From: a virus
Virus record (IMG/VR): IMGVR_UViG_3300010970_000045
Location: 1,909 to 27,341 of that record
DNA length: 25,433 bases
Strand: one strand, 5' to 3'
Made by a program: the position numbers and the translations under genes. Positions 1 through 6,280 of the stretch are shown piece by piece (positions within the stretch are counted from its first letter, which is position 1; the number at the start of each line of letters is the position of its first letter). The notes beneath the pieces were generated by a model, which saw only the letters and a list, made by a program, of their open reading frames with translations, ran no database searches and was not told where the DNA came from.

Positions 1-625
1 CAAGTGCAACGAGGTGCTGGCTAAGCACTTCCCAGAAGCAACACAATTTACAGATGTGACTACGGTAAAGGGAGAGGATTTAATAAATGCAGGATTTAAT
101 CCAAGCACAGGAATTATTACAGGAGGATTTCCCTGCCAAGACCTCAGCGTCGCTGGCAAAAGGGCTGGTCTTGCTGGTGAAAGAAGCGGGTTATTCTGGG
201 AAATTGCAAGACTTGTGGAAGAAACGCAAACAGAATACTTCGTCATCGAAAATGTCCCTGGTCTGCTTACCAGTAACAAAGGACGAGATTTTGGGGTCGT
301 CGTTGGAACGATGGCCGACCTCGGGTATTCTATCGGGTGGCGGGTGCTTGATGCTCAACACTTCGGAGTACCCCAGCGCCGGCGCCGTGTCTTCATCGTT
401 GGCAAACGTACTACAGACGGAACAAGTGTCGCAGAAATACTATTTAAGTCCGACAGCCTGCGAGGGGATCATACGCAGAGCCAACCGAAGAGGCAAGACG
501 CTGCCACCAGTACTGCAAGAAGCTTTGGTCAGACAGGCTTTGCCAAATACTCCGAAGGAGTAACTACCCTTACTGCAACTTCCTACAAGAGACCGGAAGA
601 TAATGTTGTGGTACACAAAGAGTAG
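1..625 (+). CDS. C5-cytosine DNA methyltransferase, N-terminal/catalytic part (5' partial, frame broken at 3' end)
   Basis: This is the catalytic half of a DNA (cytosine-5) methyltransferase, which would transfer a methyl group from SAM to cytosine in phage DNA, most likely to evade host restriction. The frame is already open at base 2 and reads KCNEVLAKHFP, a normal internal stretch, so the true start lies left of the window. Counting from the ATG at 14, GGFPCQ (37-42) carries the catalytic Cys41, ENV (79-81) is motif VI and QRRRR (121-125) is motif VIII. The frame then enters the variable target-recognition region and stops at 623-625. Motifs IX and X are missing here but continue in the +1 frame from 603. 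The gene looks like one methyltransferase broken by a single-base frame change. The family call is firm; sequencing error, pseudogene and recoding cannot be told apart. Confidence 0.9.
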   Translation, partial: KCNEVLAKHFPEATQFTDVTTVKGEDLINAGFNPSTGIITGGFPCQDLSVAGKRAGLAGERSGLFWEIARLVEETQTEYFVIENVPGLLTSNKGRDFGVVVGTMADLGYSIGWRVLDAQHFGVPQRRRRVFIVGKRTTDGTSVAEILFKSDSLRGDHTQSQPKRQDAATSTARSFGQTGFAKYSEGVTTLTATSYKRPEDNVVVHKE

Positions 626-1082
626 GCGGGCGCAGAATGTGGACGACTACGAGACTTGGGTGGAAGGTGGCGTTATGCCAACGTTAAATGCTTTTGATAA
701 TGGAGATGTAAGAACTACCGTACTGGTATTTACTTCATCTTCATTTGCACAATACACAGAAGGAGTAGGAACTTTGAGATCTAATGGCGGAGATTTAGGT
801 GGAGGATCAAAAAGTTTGATAATCTCTTTTGATACACAGTTTGGTAGCAACGCCACCACCTTTGAGGATATGTCTCCGACACTCAAAGCTAGTCAGCAGC
901 CACCTTCAGTAACTGGAACCTCAGTACGTCGGCTCACACCTTTAGAGTGTGAACGGCTGCAAGGTTTTCCTGACGGTTGGACAGAAGGCCAGTCTGATAC
1001 CCAACGCTACAAGCAAATGGGCAACGCGGTTGCTGTGCCTGTTGTCGAATGGATCATAGGAAATATATGTGATACTCTTTAA
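603..1082 (+). CDS. C5-cytosine DNA methyltransferase, C-terminal part (motifs IX-X) in shifted frame
   Basis: This ORF is the C-terminal continuation of the preceding methyltransferase in the +1 frame. It holds the rest of the target-recognition region (about residues 1-105), then motif IX (RRLTPLECERLQGFP, 109-123) and motif X (GNAVAVPV, 140-147), which help form the SAM pocket and normally close the protein. It has no catalytic PCQ of its own. The nominal ATG at 603 lies inside the upstream ORF, overlaps it by 23 nt and has no clear ribosome-binding site, so independent translation is doubtful. Joining the frames around CACAAAG (615-621) would give a product near the usual size for phage Dcm-type enzymes. 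The stop at 1080-1082 is followed by a hairpin facing the convergent minus-strand operon. Confidence 0.8.
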   Translation: MLWYTKSRRAQNVDDYETWVEGGVMPTLNAFDNGDVRTTVLVFTSSSFAQYTEGVGTLRSNGGDLGGGSKSLIISFDTQFGSNATTFEDMSPTLKASQQPPSVTGTSVRRLTPLECERLQGFPDGWTEGQSDTQRYKQMGNAVAVPVVEWIIGNICDTL

Positions 1083-1107
1083 GTACCTTCTCTCGGGACA
1101 GCAATAC

Positions 1108-1153
1108 CACTAGCCCTCACCGTTAACCTCTTTCCGGTGGGGGTTAGTGCTTT
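1108..1153. terminator. Bidirectional hairpin between convergent methyltransferase genes
   Basis: A 15-bp stem pairs 1108-1122 (CACTAGCCCTCACCG) with 1135-1149 (CGGTGGGGGTTAGTG), with two G-U wobbles and a 12-nt loop. On the plus strand it is followed by CTTTCT, only a weak T tract. It lies between a plus-strand gene ending at 1082 and a minus-strand gene ending at 1144, so the hairpin overlaps the last codons of the minus gene. It probably ends or stabilises transcripts from both sides. Confidence 0.65.
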
Positions 1154-1746
1154 CTAATCCAGTACTGCAGGTTCACCGCAAGCACGTCATACTCCCCGCT
1201 ATGACGCAAGAGGAAGAGGTCAATGCCCGGCTTAGGGCGCTGGTGCATAGGGTAATGATCGCCCCAAGTGTAATCATCAAAGGCCATAATGCCGCCGGAC
1301 TTTAGTAAAGGCCAGCTCAGTTCAGCATCGAGCAGCACACCTACGGTGGTGTGGTCTGCATCTACATAGATGAAGTCAAAGTACTCACCTAGTGGACGAT
1401 CACAACCATATTGTGCAAGTAAATGATCAGTAGTAGTGCAACGATAAACGTTTATTTGTTTTTTATATTTAGATATTTTATTCAGGTATATCTTATAGAC
1501 TTCATCAAAGTCTAAGTTCTTATGGCCTTCTTCATCGCTGCCTCGCCAAGTATCTACATCAGTAAGTTTTGAGTATCGGTCTGTAAGTATGTTCTCTAAC
1601 ATCCATACACTAGCATCTCCGGTGTATGCACCAAGTTGCAAGAAACGTAGAGCAGGATGTTCTGCTAGCGGGAGTAGATGTTGCTCAAAGTTAGGCTGAG
1701 CAGTCTGCTTAAACCAGTTCGGGTACTTCTCACCCGCCGTTGACAT
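1144..1746 (-). CDS. Class I SAM-dependent methyltransferase (Methyltransf_24-like)
   Basis: This is a 200-residue protein with a Rossmann methyltransferase layout. Motif I is FLQLGAYTGDAS (35-46), which binds the SAM methionine and adenosine. An acidic strand, DFIYVDADH (124-132), is followed by the helix GVLLDAELSWPLL and then GGIMAFDDYTW (151-161). This order, with a conserved D-H after the strand and DDY after the GG turn, is typical of the Methyltransf_24 group, which often acts on sugars or small molecules. The substrate is unknown; O-methylation of a surface glycan or of a nucleotide-linked group are options. It is the last gene of the early operon. Its ATG lies inside the FmdB-like gene upstream (17-nt overlap), so translational coupling is likely. 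Confidence 0.7.
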   Translation of the reverse strand: MSTAGEKYPNWFKQTAQPNFEQHLLPLAEHPALRFLQLGAYTGDASVWMLENILTDRYSKLTDVDTWRGSDEEGHKNLDFDEVYKIYLNKISKYKKQINVYRCTTTDHLLAQYGCDRPLGEYFDFIYVDADHTTVGVLLDAELSWPLLKSGGIMAFDDYTWGDHYPMHQRPKPGIDLFLLRHSGEYDVLAVNLQYWIRKH

Positions 1747-1903
1747 AGAACCCTGACCCGTTAAAGGTGATACCGCCTACTGCCCACACACGAGTCATCG
1801 AGTTGTGGCAGGTAGTGCAGACCGGTGCTACTGCATCATCGTGGATAGATCGCTCAACGCTGTAACTGCTCTTGCAGGTAGAGCACTCATAGTCATACGT
1901 CAT
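1730..1903 (-). CDS. FmdB-like zinc-ribbon protein
   Basis: This 57-residue protein begins MTYDYECSTCKSSYSVER and continues with a second CxxC pair (CTTC), then MTRVW and a C-terminal stretch ending FNGSGFYVNGG. That pattern (YEC-x2-C, VER, C-x2-C, RVW, FxGSGFY) is the FmdB/CxxC_CxxC zinc-ribbon family, common in bacteria and phages, with a proposed regulatory role but no firm function. The ATG at 1903 overlaps the stop of the upstream nuclease gene (ATGA), and its TGA at 1730-1732 lies inside the next gene. Both junctions support the call despite the small size. Confidence 0.75.
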   Translation of the reverse strand: MTYDYECSTCKSSYSVERSIHDDAVAPVCTTCHNSMTRVWAVGGITFNGSGFYVNGG

Positions 1904-2283
1904 ATCTTTACCGCCTCATTTATATCTAAGTAACCTACTAACTTAGTAATCTTCTGGTTACGGGAAAACTCAGTAGTAGCTGGCATCCAATGGTTGACCC
2001 ACTCTGGTTCTGGTAGATCCATTAGGTCAAAAGAATAGACCCCTTGCGGGGTCGAGTTGATGTAGTACGGGACTAAGTCTCGCTCTGCTGACTGCGTTAT
2101 TAACTTGCGATACTTCATCTCTTCAATAAGCAGCGTCGGGTAATGGGTATGACGACACTTGAGTTCGATGTAGTGACCAGCAATCTTGCTGATGCAATCA
2201 AAGGAGTCATAGATACCAGGGCTGCGCTCTAGATCTGGATATAGATCAGCCTTTAAGTAGTCAAAGAGTTCTGCTTCTTTCAT
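1900..2283 (-). CDS. PD-(D/E)XK-type nuclease
   Basis: This is a 127-residue protein when started at the ATG at 2283, which overlaps the TGA of the sigma-like gene (ATGA) and begins MKEAELFDYLKADLY. A start at 2340 is possible but would run 61 nt into the upstream gene. The core carries YDSFDCIS followed by HYIELKCRH: an acidic residue, then an E-x-K strand, the minimal signature of the PD-(D/E)XK nuclease fold. An endonuclease role in recombination or DNA processing is inferred; the subfamily is not recognised. A purine-rich GGGGAGA about 11 nt upstream could serve as the ribosome-binding site. It is embedded in the replication operon between sigma-like and FmdB-like genes. Confidence 0.55.
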   Translation of the reverse strand: MKEAELFDYLKADLYPDLERSPGIYDSFDCISKIAGHYIELKCRHTHYPTLLIEEMKYRKLITQSAERDLVPYYINSTPQGVYSFDLMDLPEPEWVNHWMPATTEFSRNQKITKLVGYLDINEAVKI

Positions 2284-2912
2284 CGGAACGGGTTCTCCCC
2301 ACCGAGGATCTCCTGCAACCGGCGCAGAGATGCTGTGCATCTGCGGTCAGCTGTAGATGTAGCACACTCTAGGTATTGTGCTACCTGTTGTAGCGTTGCG
2401 TTCTCGTGGTGACGCATACGAAGTATCACTTGATCCTCTTGCTCTAACTGCAAGAAGCCCTTCTTAATATCTATCAGCGAGGCTAGTAGGCCACCGCCTT
2501 CTGCCGGACTAGATGAACCACGTGGTTGCCCGTCGCGGATCATCTCCTGCACCTGCTCAATAACTGTGCCATCTATAACGGATGCAATAACAAACGGTAG
2601 TAGTTGACCAAGAGTAAAGGTTTCGTAATAGACTTCATCGTTGATCTGGTAACCAGCCTTGGCTGCCTTCTCCTTGCGAGCATAGCGTTCTGCTACGCGT
2701 CGCATCTGCCAAGCAATACGCTTCTCGTTATGTTTAATATCTTCTTCATCTGGAACGCTCATCAGTTCTGCGATCCACTCTTCACGTGAGATAGCCCAAG
2801 CCATACACTCTTGTACTAGATCTTCACGTTCGACGTAAGACTTATAGCGACGGTGAAGTGTGTATGCCACGCTAGGCGCTAGGTCATAGACAACTGGATG
2901 CAGCTCAGTCAC
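2280..2912 (-). CDS. RNA polymerase sigma-factor-like protein
   Basis: This sigma-70-related protein is a likely phage transcription factor. Near the N-terminus, REDLVQECMAWA resembles the region 2 DLVQE helix. Near the C-terminus, QEDQVILRMRHHENATLQQVA followed by a helix ending ASLRRLQEIL matches a region 4 helix-turn-helix, which would read a -35 element. A long linker lies between, about 100 residues with a Ser/Gly-rich loop. The longest ORF starts with ATG at 2945, but the GTG at 2912 has GGAAG at a good distance and overlaps the upstream stop (GTGACTGA), so I prefer it. It could switch the host polymerase to phage promoters, for example those of the late operon, though no matching promoter set could be defined here. 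A region-4-only regulator is the alternative. Confidence 0.6.
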   Translation of the reverse strand: MTELHPVVYDLAPSVAYTLHRRYKSYVEREDLVQECMAWAISREEWIAELMSVPDEEDIKHNEKRIAWQMRRVAERYARKEKAAKAGYQINDEVYYETFTLGQLLPFVIASVIDGTVIEQVQEMIRDGQPRGSSSPAEGGGLLASLIDIKKGFLQLEQEDQVILRMRHHENATLQQVAQYLECATSTADRRCTASLRRLQEILGGENPFR

Positions 2913-3303
2913 AGTCAACTTCCGGAACTGAAGGCCAGACGCCATCTAGAACCATTAGTGCAATAGCAGAGTAGTTAAGTAAGTCAATGAACGAGTCACG
3001 CAGACTCTCGTTCTCTGGTAGCGCACCGCTATCAATTAGATGATTGATGCGTGCAGTCTTATCGTGCATACGCACACGTAGCCCGTTAAGCGGGCCACCG
3101 GGGGACAAAGATATATTGGTTGGGCCGTAGTCTCTATGCTTCTTTAGGAGTAGATTACCTGCGCTATCTAGGATCTCCCACATATCAGCAGCGAACTGGT
3201 TCACCTTGTTCTCATTGGACGTATTAACAGCGTCTCCTTGCTTATGTCCTCGGAAAGGATTTGAAAGCCCATACGCTGCATAGTCTGTATTATCTGTAGC
3301 CAT
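2905..3303 (-). CDS. DUF1599-like (nucleotide-modification-associated/MazG-like) protein
   Basis: This is a 132-residue, mostly helical protein. The segment LLLKKHRDYGPTNI, then LRVRMHDKTARINHLID, then ESLRDSFIDLLNYSAIALMVL matches the small DUF1599-type phage domain that I associate with nucleotide metabolism or DNA modification and that resembles all-alpha NTP pyrophosphohydrolases. Conserved Lys/Asp/Glu/Asn residues (KKHRDYG, HDKxxR, DSFIDLxNY) fit a nucleotide- or metal-binding site. The first 35 residues are low in conserved features. The ATG at 3303 lies just after the Toprim stop (3310-3312) with GAAGGGTGAG upstream. Whether it hydrolyses a nucleotide here is inference. Confidence 0.6.
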   Translation of the reverse strand: MATDNTDYAAYGLSNPFRGHKQGDAVNTSNENKVNQFAADMWEILDSAGNLLLKKHRDYGPTNISLSPGGPLNGLRVRMHDKTARINHLIDSGALPENESLRDSFIDLLNYSAIALMVLDGVWPSVPEVDCD

Positions 3304-3309
3304 TCGTCT

Positions 3310-3960
3310 CTACTCACCCTTCTCACCGACTAACAAAGCTCTCGTAGCGTCTGCTCCGTAGGCTAAGTAGTAGTCATTTATATCCATACCAGGTGGTAGT
3401 GTAACAATAACTGAGTTTAATATCTCATTAGCGACACGCTTGGAGAACTCTGCTCCAGGGTTAGACCCATCTTCTTTAACGTCGTTATCGCCAACAACAT
3501 AAACCGTATCGTAGCCATTAAATAACTTAGGAAAGTGTGGCTTCCAAGCCTGCACACCGGGGACTCCGACTGCTGGAATACCAAGGACACCGCTAGTAAT
3601 TACTGCATCTAACTCGCCTTCGCAGATAACGATATAAGGCGACATCTCTAGGATATCTATAACGTTATACAGGTGAGCCTTCTGCCCAGTAGGTGAACCA
3701 TACTTAGGTTTGCCATCGTCAATGCGACGGAACTTAAAGCCTACGCAACTGCCACCGGCGGTGATGTACGGGATAGAGATCCAACCCTCATACATCTCGT
3801 GTCCGTTATGCGGACTGGTGACTGTGCCTAACTCAAAGCGTGCAGCAACCTCTTCAGATATTCCACGTTCTGCTAGCGCGACGAGAACCTCTGGACTTAT
3901 CTCCTGTGCGTATCGCTGCGCCGCTTCCAGCAGCAATTTCGATTGCGCGTTTGAGGCCAT
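3310..3960 (-). CDS. DNA primase, Toprim catalytic part
   Basis: This 216-residue protein carries the Toprim core of a DnaG-type primase. YIVICEGELDAV (109-120) holds the catalytic Glu, and VVGDNDVKEDGSNPGAE (155-171) holds the DxD metal site. It is followed by LPPGMDINDYYLAYG, typical of phage primase C-termini. The N-terminal helix-rich part (RGISEEVAARFELGTV, 32-47) is the usual linker between the zinc finger and Toprim. It would lay down RNA primers for phage replication with the helicase encoded upstream. Its ATG lies 107 nt inside the zinc-finger ORF in the +1 frame, so the primase is either two polypeptides or one frameshifted gene. The ATG at 3960 has no strong ribosome-binding site. 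Confidence 0.85.
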   Translation of the reverse strand: MASNAQSKLLLEAAQRYAQEISPEVLVALAERGISEEVAARFELGTVTSPHNGHEMYEGWISIPYITAGGSCVGFKFRRIDDGKPKYGSPTGQKAHLYNVIDILEMSPYIVICEGELDAVITSGVLGIPAVGVPGVQAWKPHFPKLFNGYDTVYVVGDNDVKEDGSNPGAEFSKRVANEILNSVIVTLPPGMDINDYYLAYGADATRALLVGEKGE

Positions 3961-4231
3961 CGTTAAACTCCATATTCTCTAGTATGCACACTAAGTTCGC
4001 AGCGTTACCGCCTTTGCCGCAAGTGTGGCAGAAATATAAATTGTCATACGTATTTATTACAGCTGACCTACGGGAGTCGCTGTGCAGGCAGCATCGAACA
4101 GAGACTGCCTTGCCCTCTCTTACTTCACCTCCATAGTGCGAGACTATCGCTCCTATGGGGATTGAGTTTGCATCAACGGAACCTTTGAACCTGCCCGCTT
4201 TACGAGTCCTGCTCCAGTCTTGTGCTGGCAT
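3854..4231 (-). CDS. DNA primase, CHC2-type zinc-finger part
   Basis: This is the N-terminal zinc-binding module of the primase. In the longest reading (GTG at 4237), Cys49/Cys50 and His52 (VRCCLHSD) and Cys70 and Cys73 (YFCHTCGKGG) form the CHC2-like ribbon that recognises the template, followed by NAANLVCILENMEFNDGLKRAIEIA as in DnaG-family proteins. I prefer the ATG at 4231, which has AAGGGG upstream. After about residue 105 the frame becomes low-complexity and basic (GDKSRGSRRASRTWNI) and stops, while the conserved linker continues in the +1 frame. This suggests the last 30 codons are either an out-of-frame tail or a dual-coding overlap with the Toprim gene. Confidence 0.8.
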   Translation of the reverse strand: MPAQDWSRTRKAGRFKGSVDANSIPIGAIVSHYGGEVREGKAVSVRCCLHSDSRRSAVINTYDNLYFCHTCGKGGNAANLVCILENMEFNDGLKRAIEIAAGSGAAIRTGDKSRGSRRASRTWNI

Positions 4232-4332
4232 ACACACCCCTTATCGTCGCACTTCTGGTGCCAATGTGAAGCACGTTTGAAATGATTGACCGAGTTCTCT
4301 TCTCCGGCTTTAAGACATTGTGAGCAGATCAC
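4153..4332 (-). CDS. Small Cys/His zinc-binding protein (59 aa)
   Basis: This 59-residue reading starts with GTG at 4332, overlapping the previous stop (GTGA). It reads MICSQCLKAGEENSVNHFKR and then HWHQKCDDKGCVCQHK. The C-x2-C plus H/C cluster looks like a compact zinc site of the kind seen in small phage zinc proteins. The C-terminal 25 residues run into the zinc-finger primase ORF in another frame and look less constrained. Function is unknown; its place directly before the primase suggests a replication accessory role. Confidence 0.5.
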   Translation of the reverse strand: MICSQCLKAGEENSVNHFKRASHWHQKCDDKGCVCQHKTGAGLVKRAGSKVPLMQTQSP

Positions 4333-4463
4333 TCTTCTACTACTTCCTCATCAAGTGTGAACTCTTCAGTTGCTGGCTCTGCGTCAGCAGTCTTGATTGC
4401 TTCTTCTAGTGGGGTTGCATCCCACGTTTCTGTGCTTGTGATTTCTCCGCCTGGTACTGGCAT
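4329..4463 (-). CDS. Small acidic protein (44 aa)
   Basis: This 44-residue ORF starts MPVPGGEITSTETWDATPLE and ends in a strongly acidic tail (FTLDEEVVEE). The ATG at 4463 follows the TAA of the coiled-coil gene (4464-4466) directly, and its TGA overlaps the GTG of the next gene, so it fits the operon junction by junction. No family is recognised. Its high negative charge would suit a DNA mimic or partner-binding peptide, but that is only a possibility. Confidence 0.5.
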   Translation of the reverse strand: MPVPGGEITSTETWDATPLEEAIKTADAEPATEEFTLDEEVVEE

Positions 4464-4676
4464 TTATTTAACCTTTCTAATTGAGTACAGTTCACCGTCA
4501 ACGACGATGACAGTTTGCTTAACTTCACCTTTTACATTTACTAAGATACCTGCGTCAACCAATACGTTTTTAAACGTAGCGATTTCACTTTGCAGTCTTT
4601 CGATCTGCCACTTCCAAGCAACGTTAGCCTCAAAGTTCTGGACCTGTCTTATTAGTTCTTCTTTAGTGCTTCTCAT
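4464..4676 (-). CDS. Small coiled-coil protein (70 aa)
   Basis: This is a 70-residue protein. Residues 1-40 form a likely coiled coil (STKEELIRQVQNFEANVAWK onwards), followed by DAGILVNVKGEV and a short beta-like tail (VIVVDGELYSIRKVK). The ATG at 4676 has GGAG four to five nt upstream and overlaps the resolvase-like stop by 14 nt. Its coil plus GIL-V-V layout resembles the 53-residue gene at 5009-5170. Function is unknown. Confidence 0.65.
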   Translation of the reverse strand: MRSTKEELIRQVQNFEANVAWKWQIERLQSEIATFKNVLVDAGILVNVKGEVKQTVIVVDGELYSIRKVK

Positions 4677-5022
4677 TCTTCTCCTTCAACCACTGGGTTA
4701 AGTCTTGGATTACCCAAGCCTTGTCTATCGAAGCGTTGCGACGCTTAACTATGACGTAAGACAAGGGAACTTCCCCGATTCCACGAGCCTTTGCATAGTT
4801 AAGCGCCTCAACCTGTGCTTCACTCCAGAACTCAGGCAGGTTGATTGCCTTTCTGTTCTTGAGTTCTAGTATGTATGTCTTCCCACTTACGATACATACC
4901 AGATCTCCCTCGTCGTTAGCGCCAGCCTTGGTGAGTCGTTCAGCTAGCACTCCGACCGAACGGAGAAACTTCATTACATCAGTCTCAAACTGAGCGCCTT
5001 TGCGCCCGTTAGGGTTTGCCAT
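4663..5022 (-). CDS. Holliday-junction-resolvase-like PD-(D/E)XK nuclease
   Basis: This is a 119-residue protein starting MANPNGRKGAQFE. The core reads GAQFETDVMKFLRSVG, then AGANDEGDLVCIV, then YILELKNRKAINL: the E / GDL / E-x-K order of the Hjc/Endo VII-like PD-(D/E)XK resolvase families. It would cut branched DNA during replication or packaging. The longest ORF begins at 5058, but the ATG at 5022 with AGGTAAAG upstream keeps the conserved MANPNGRKGA start and shortens the overlap with the preceding small gene to 14 nt. It sits two genes after the helicase. Confidence 0.7.
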   Translation of the reverse strand: MANPNGRKGAQFETDVMKFLRSVGVLAERLTKAGANDEGDLVCIVSGKTYILELKNRKAINLPEFWSEAQVEALNYAKARGIGEVPLSYVIVKRRNASIDKAWVIQDLTQWLKEKNEKH

Positions 5023-5170
5023 CTTTACCTGTGTCATAGACGGCATTGCCGTCCTCATCTACTGTTACCTTCAAGATACCTAACTCGATAAGTACCAGTA
5101 TCAGATTACGCATATCATTACGTAACTGTTTGATTTCATTCTTTACATATTGTAATTCAGTATTAGCCAT
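5009..5170 (-). CDS. Small coiled-coil protein (53 aa)
   Basis: This 53-residue ORF starts MANTELQYVKNEIKQLRNDM. A helical, probably coiled-coil N-half is followed by LIELGILKVTVDEDGNAVYD and a polar tail. The ATG at 5170 lies in the last codons of the helicase gene (8-nt overlap). Its stop at 5009-5011 lies 14 nt inside the resolvase-like gene, matching the local packing. It has no recognised family but resembles the 70-residue coiled-coil gene at 4464-4676 in layout. Confidence 0.6.
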   Translation of the reverse strand: MANTELQYVKNEIKQLRNDMRNLILVLIELGILKVTVDEDGNAVYDTGKDGKP

Positions 5171-6017
5171 TGACTACGTAGTTCCCTTGATATCCGGTCA
5201 TTGCATCGTTTTTAATCATAACACCCCACGCATCCTTATCTGATATCTGACAGGCTGCATAGTTTACAAAGAGCGTAGCGTAGTCAGAAGCATCTGCAGT
5301 GTGTGGCCCAAAGCGGTTCTTTACTGCAGCAACGCAAAGAACTGCTTGGTTTGGATCATACCCAAGGGTCAGTATCAGGGCTGGTAATTGACTTACCTTG
5401 CCGTGAATAGCACGGCGAGCAGGTGGCTTTGACGGTGAGCCATACTCGCTTTGCTCGCTAACGTGGTGCAGTACCAGTACGCAGGCTTCTGTCTTACGTG
5501 CCATATCGTGCAACTCCATCATAATTGCACGCAGGCCAGCCCACTCGTTCTCAGTTTCTGCTGCCACGTTCATTAAGTTATCAATGACAATTAACTCAGG
5601 AGCTATTCCGTATAACTCCACATACGCTTTGATCTCTAACTCGATGTCATCTAGTGACGGTGACGAGTCAAAGACCCACTTGATATGGTTGAGTTTGCCA
5701 AAGTGGTTGTCGTAGTAGTGACTGTTCTTAGACAGGTTCATTTCTACTGTGACTTGTGAATGACCGGACGCTGCTGCAGCGGCTCGCATCATTACAGTTG
5801 TGGTATCAGTATCGGCAGAGAAGAATAGAGTTGGCACCTTTGCCTTCATTGCATAAATAAGAGCAAACATACTCTTACCAGCGTTAGGCGCAGCTGCCAC
5901 CATACAGACTTGTCCTCGCCGGAACTTAATCTGCTTGGCAGATAGTGCGTGCCACACGTCAGGTAGTGGCGTTGCTTTAGTAAGCACACCACTCCAAGCA
6001 CGTGATAGGTCAAGCAA
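5163..6017 (-). CDS. DnaB-like replicative helicase ATPase (RecA-fold)
   Basis: This is a 284-residue RecA-fold ATPase that lacks the N-terminal domain of full DnaB. Walker A is APNAGKS (43-49), an aspartate-rich strand after LFFSAD (65-69) follows it, Walker B is ELIVIDN (141-147, Asp146), and LVLHHVSEQ (181-189) is the sensor/H4 region. It would unwind DNA at the phage fork and work with the primase downstream. The start codon is TTG, not ATG: AAGGAG lies about 9 nt upstream within the end of the WhiB gene, and the two genes overlap by 8 nt. A RepA-like hexameric helicase is the nearest alternative. No polymerase is seen in the window. Confidence 0.8.
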   Translation of the reverse strand: MLDLSRAWSGVLTKATPLPDVWHALSAKQIKFRRGQVCMVAAAPNAGKSMFALIYAMKAKVPTLFFSADTDTTTVMMRAAAAASGHSQVTVEMNLSKNSHYYDNHFGKLNHIKWVFDSSPSLDDIELEIKAYVELYGIAPELIVIDNLMNVAAETENEWAGLRAIMMELHDMARKTEACVLVLHHVSEQSEYGSPSKPPARRAIHGKVSQLPALILTLGYDPNQAVLCVAAVKNRFGPHTADASDYATLFVNYAACQISDKDAWGVMIKNDAMTGYQGNYVVNG

Positions 6018-6276
6018 CGTCTGACTCCTTCAATGTAATATTCTTTTGACGACGAAGAGTTCGTCGCTCATTCTCTGTAAGACCGCCCCATATTCCGAAG
6101 CGTTCTTTGTTTATTCCCCACTCTGCACATTCGCTACGATGTAGGCAACTTCTGCAAATAGACTTAGCCATTAGCATTTCAACAGAGTTACTTGATCCAT
6201 CTGATTTCTCAGGAAACCAGAAGTCGCCACCTACCTGAGCGCAAGCAGGGTTCTCATAGAACCTTGGCTCGCGCAT
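6010..6276 (-). CDS. WhiB-family iron-sulfur transcriptional regulator
   Basis: This 88-residue protein starts at the ATG at 6276 (MREPRFYENPAC), just past the stop of the upstream gene. An ORF extension to 6357 exists but runs into that gene. Four cysteines (12, 41, 44, 50) give the C-x28-C-x2-C-x5-C cluster that holds a [4Fe-4S] centre in WhiB-like proteins. It is followed by FGIWGGLTENERRTLRR, the G-[IV]-W-G-G turn and basic tail that contact sigma factor and DNA. Phage WhiB proteins are known to modulate host transcription, for example by competing with host WhiB at the primary sigma factor. It is the main sequence evidence for an actinobacterial host. Confidence 0.92.
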   Translation of the reverse strand: MREPRFYENPACAQVGGDFWFPEKSDGSSNSVEMLMAKSICRSCLHRSECAEWGINKERFGIWGGLTENERRTLRRQKNITLKESDVA

Positions 6277-6280
6277 CGAG

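Noticed and set aside
87-563. Alternative 158-residue plus-strand ORF inside the methyltransferase
   Set aside because: No motif and no start signal; the overlapping frame has the catalytic methyltransferase motifs.
647-886. Minus-strand ORF opposite the methyltransferase C-terminal part
   Set aside because: No recognisable domain and it is antisense to a conserved coding region.
3710-4136. Two plus-strand ORFs across the primase genes
   Set aside because: Both are antisense to CHC2 and Toprim motifs and show no family features.
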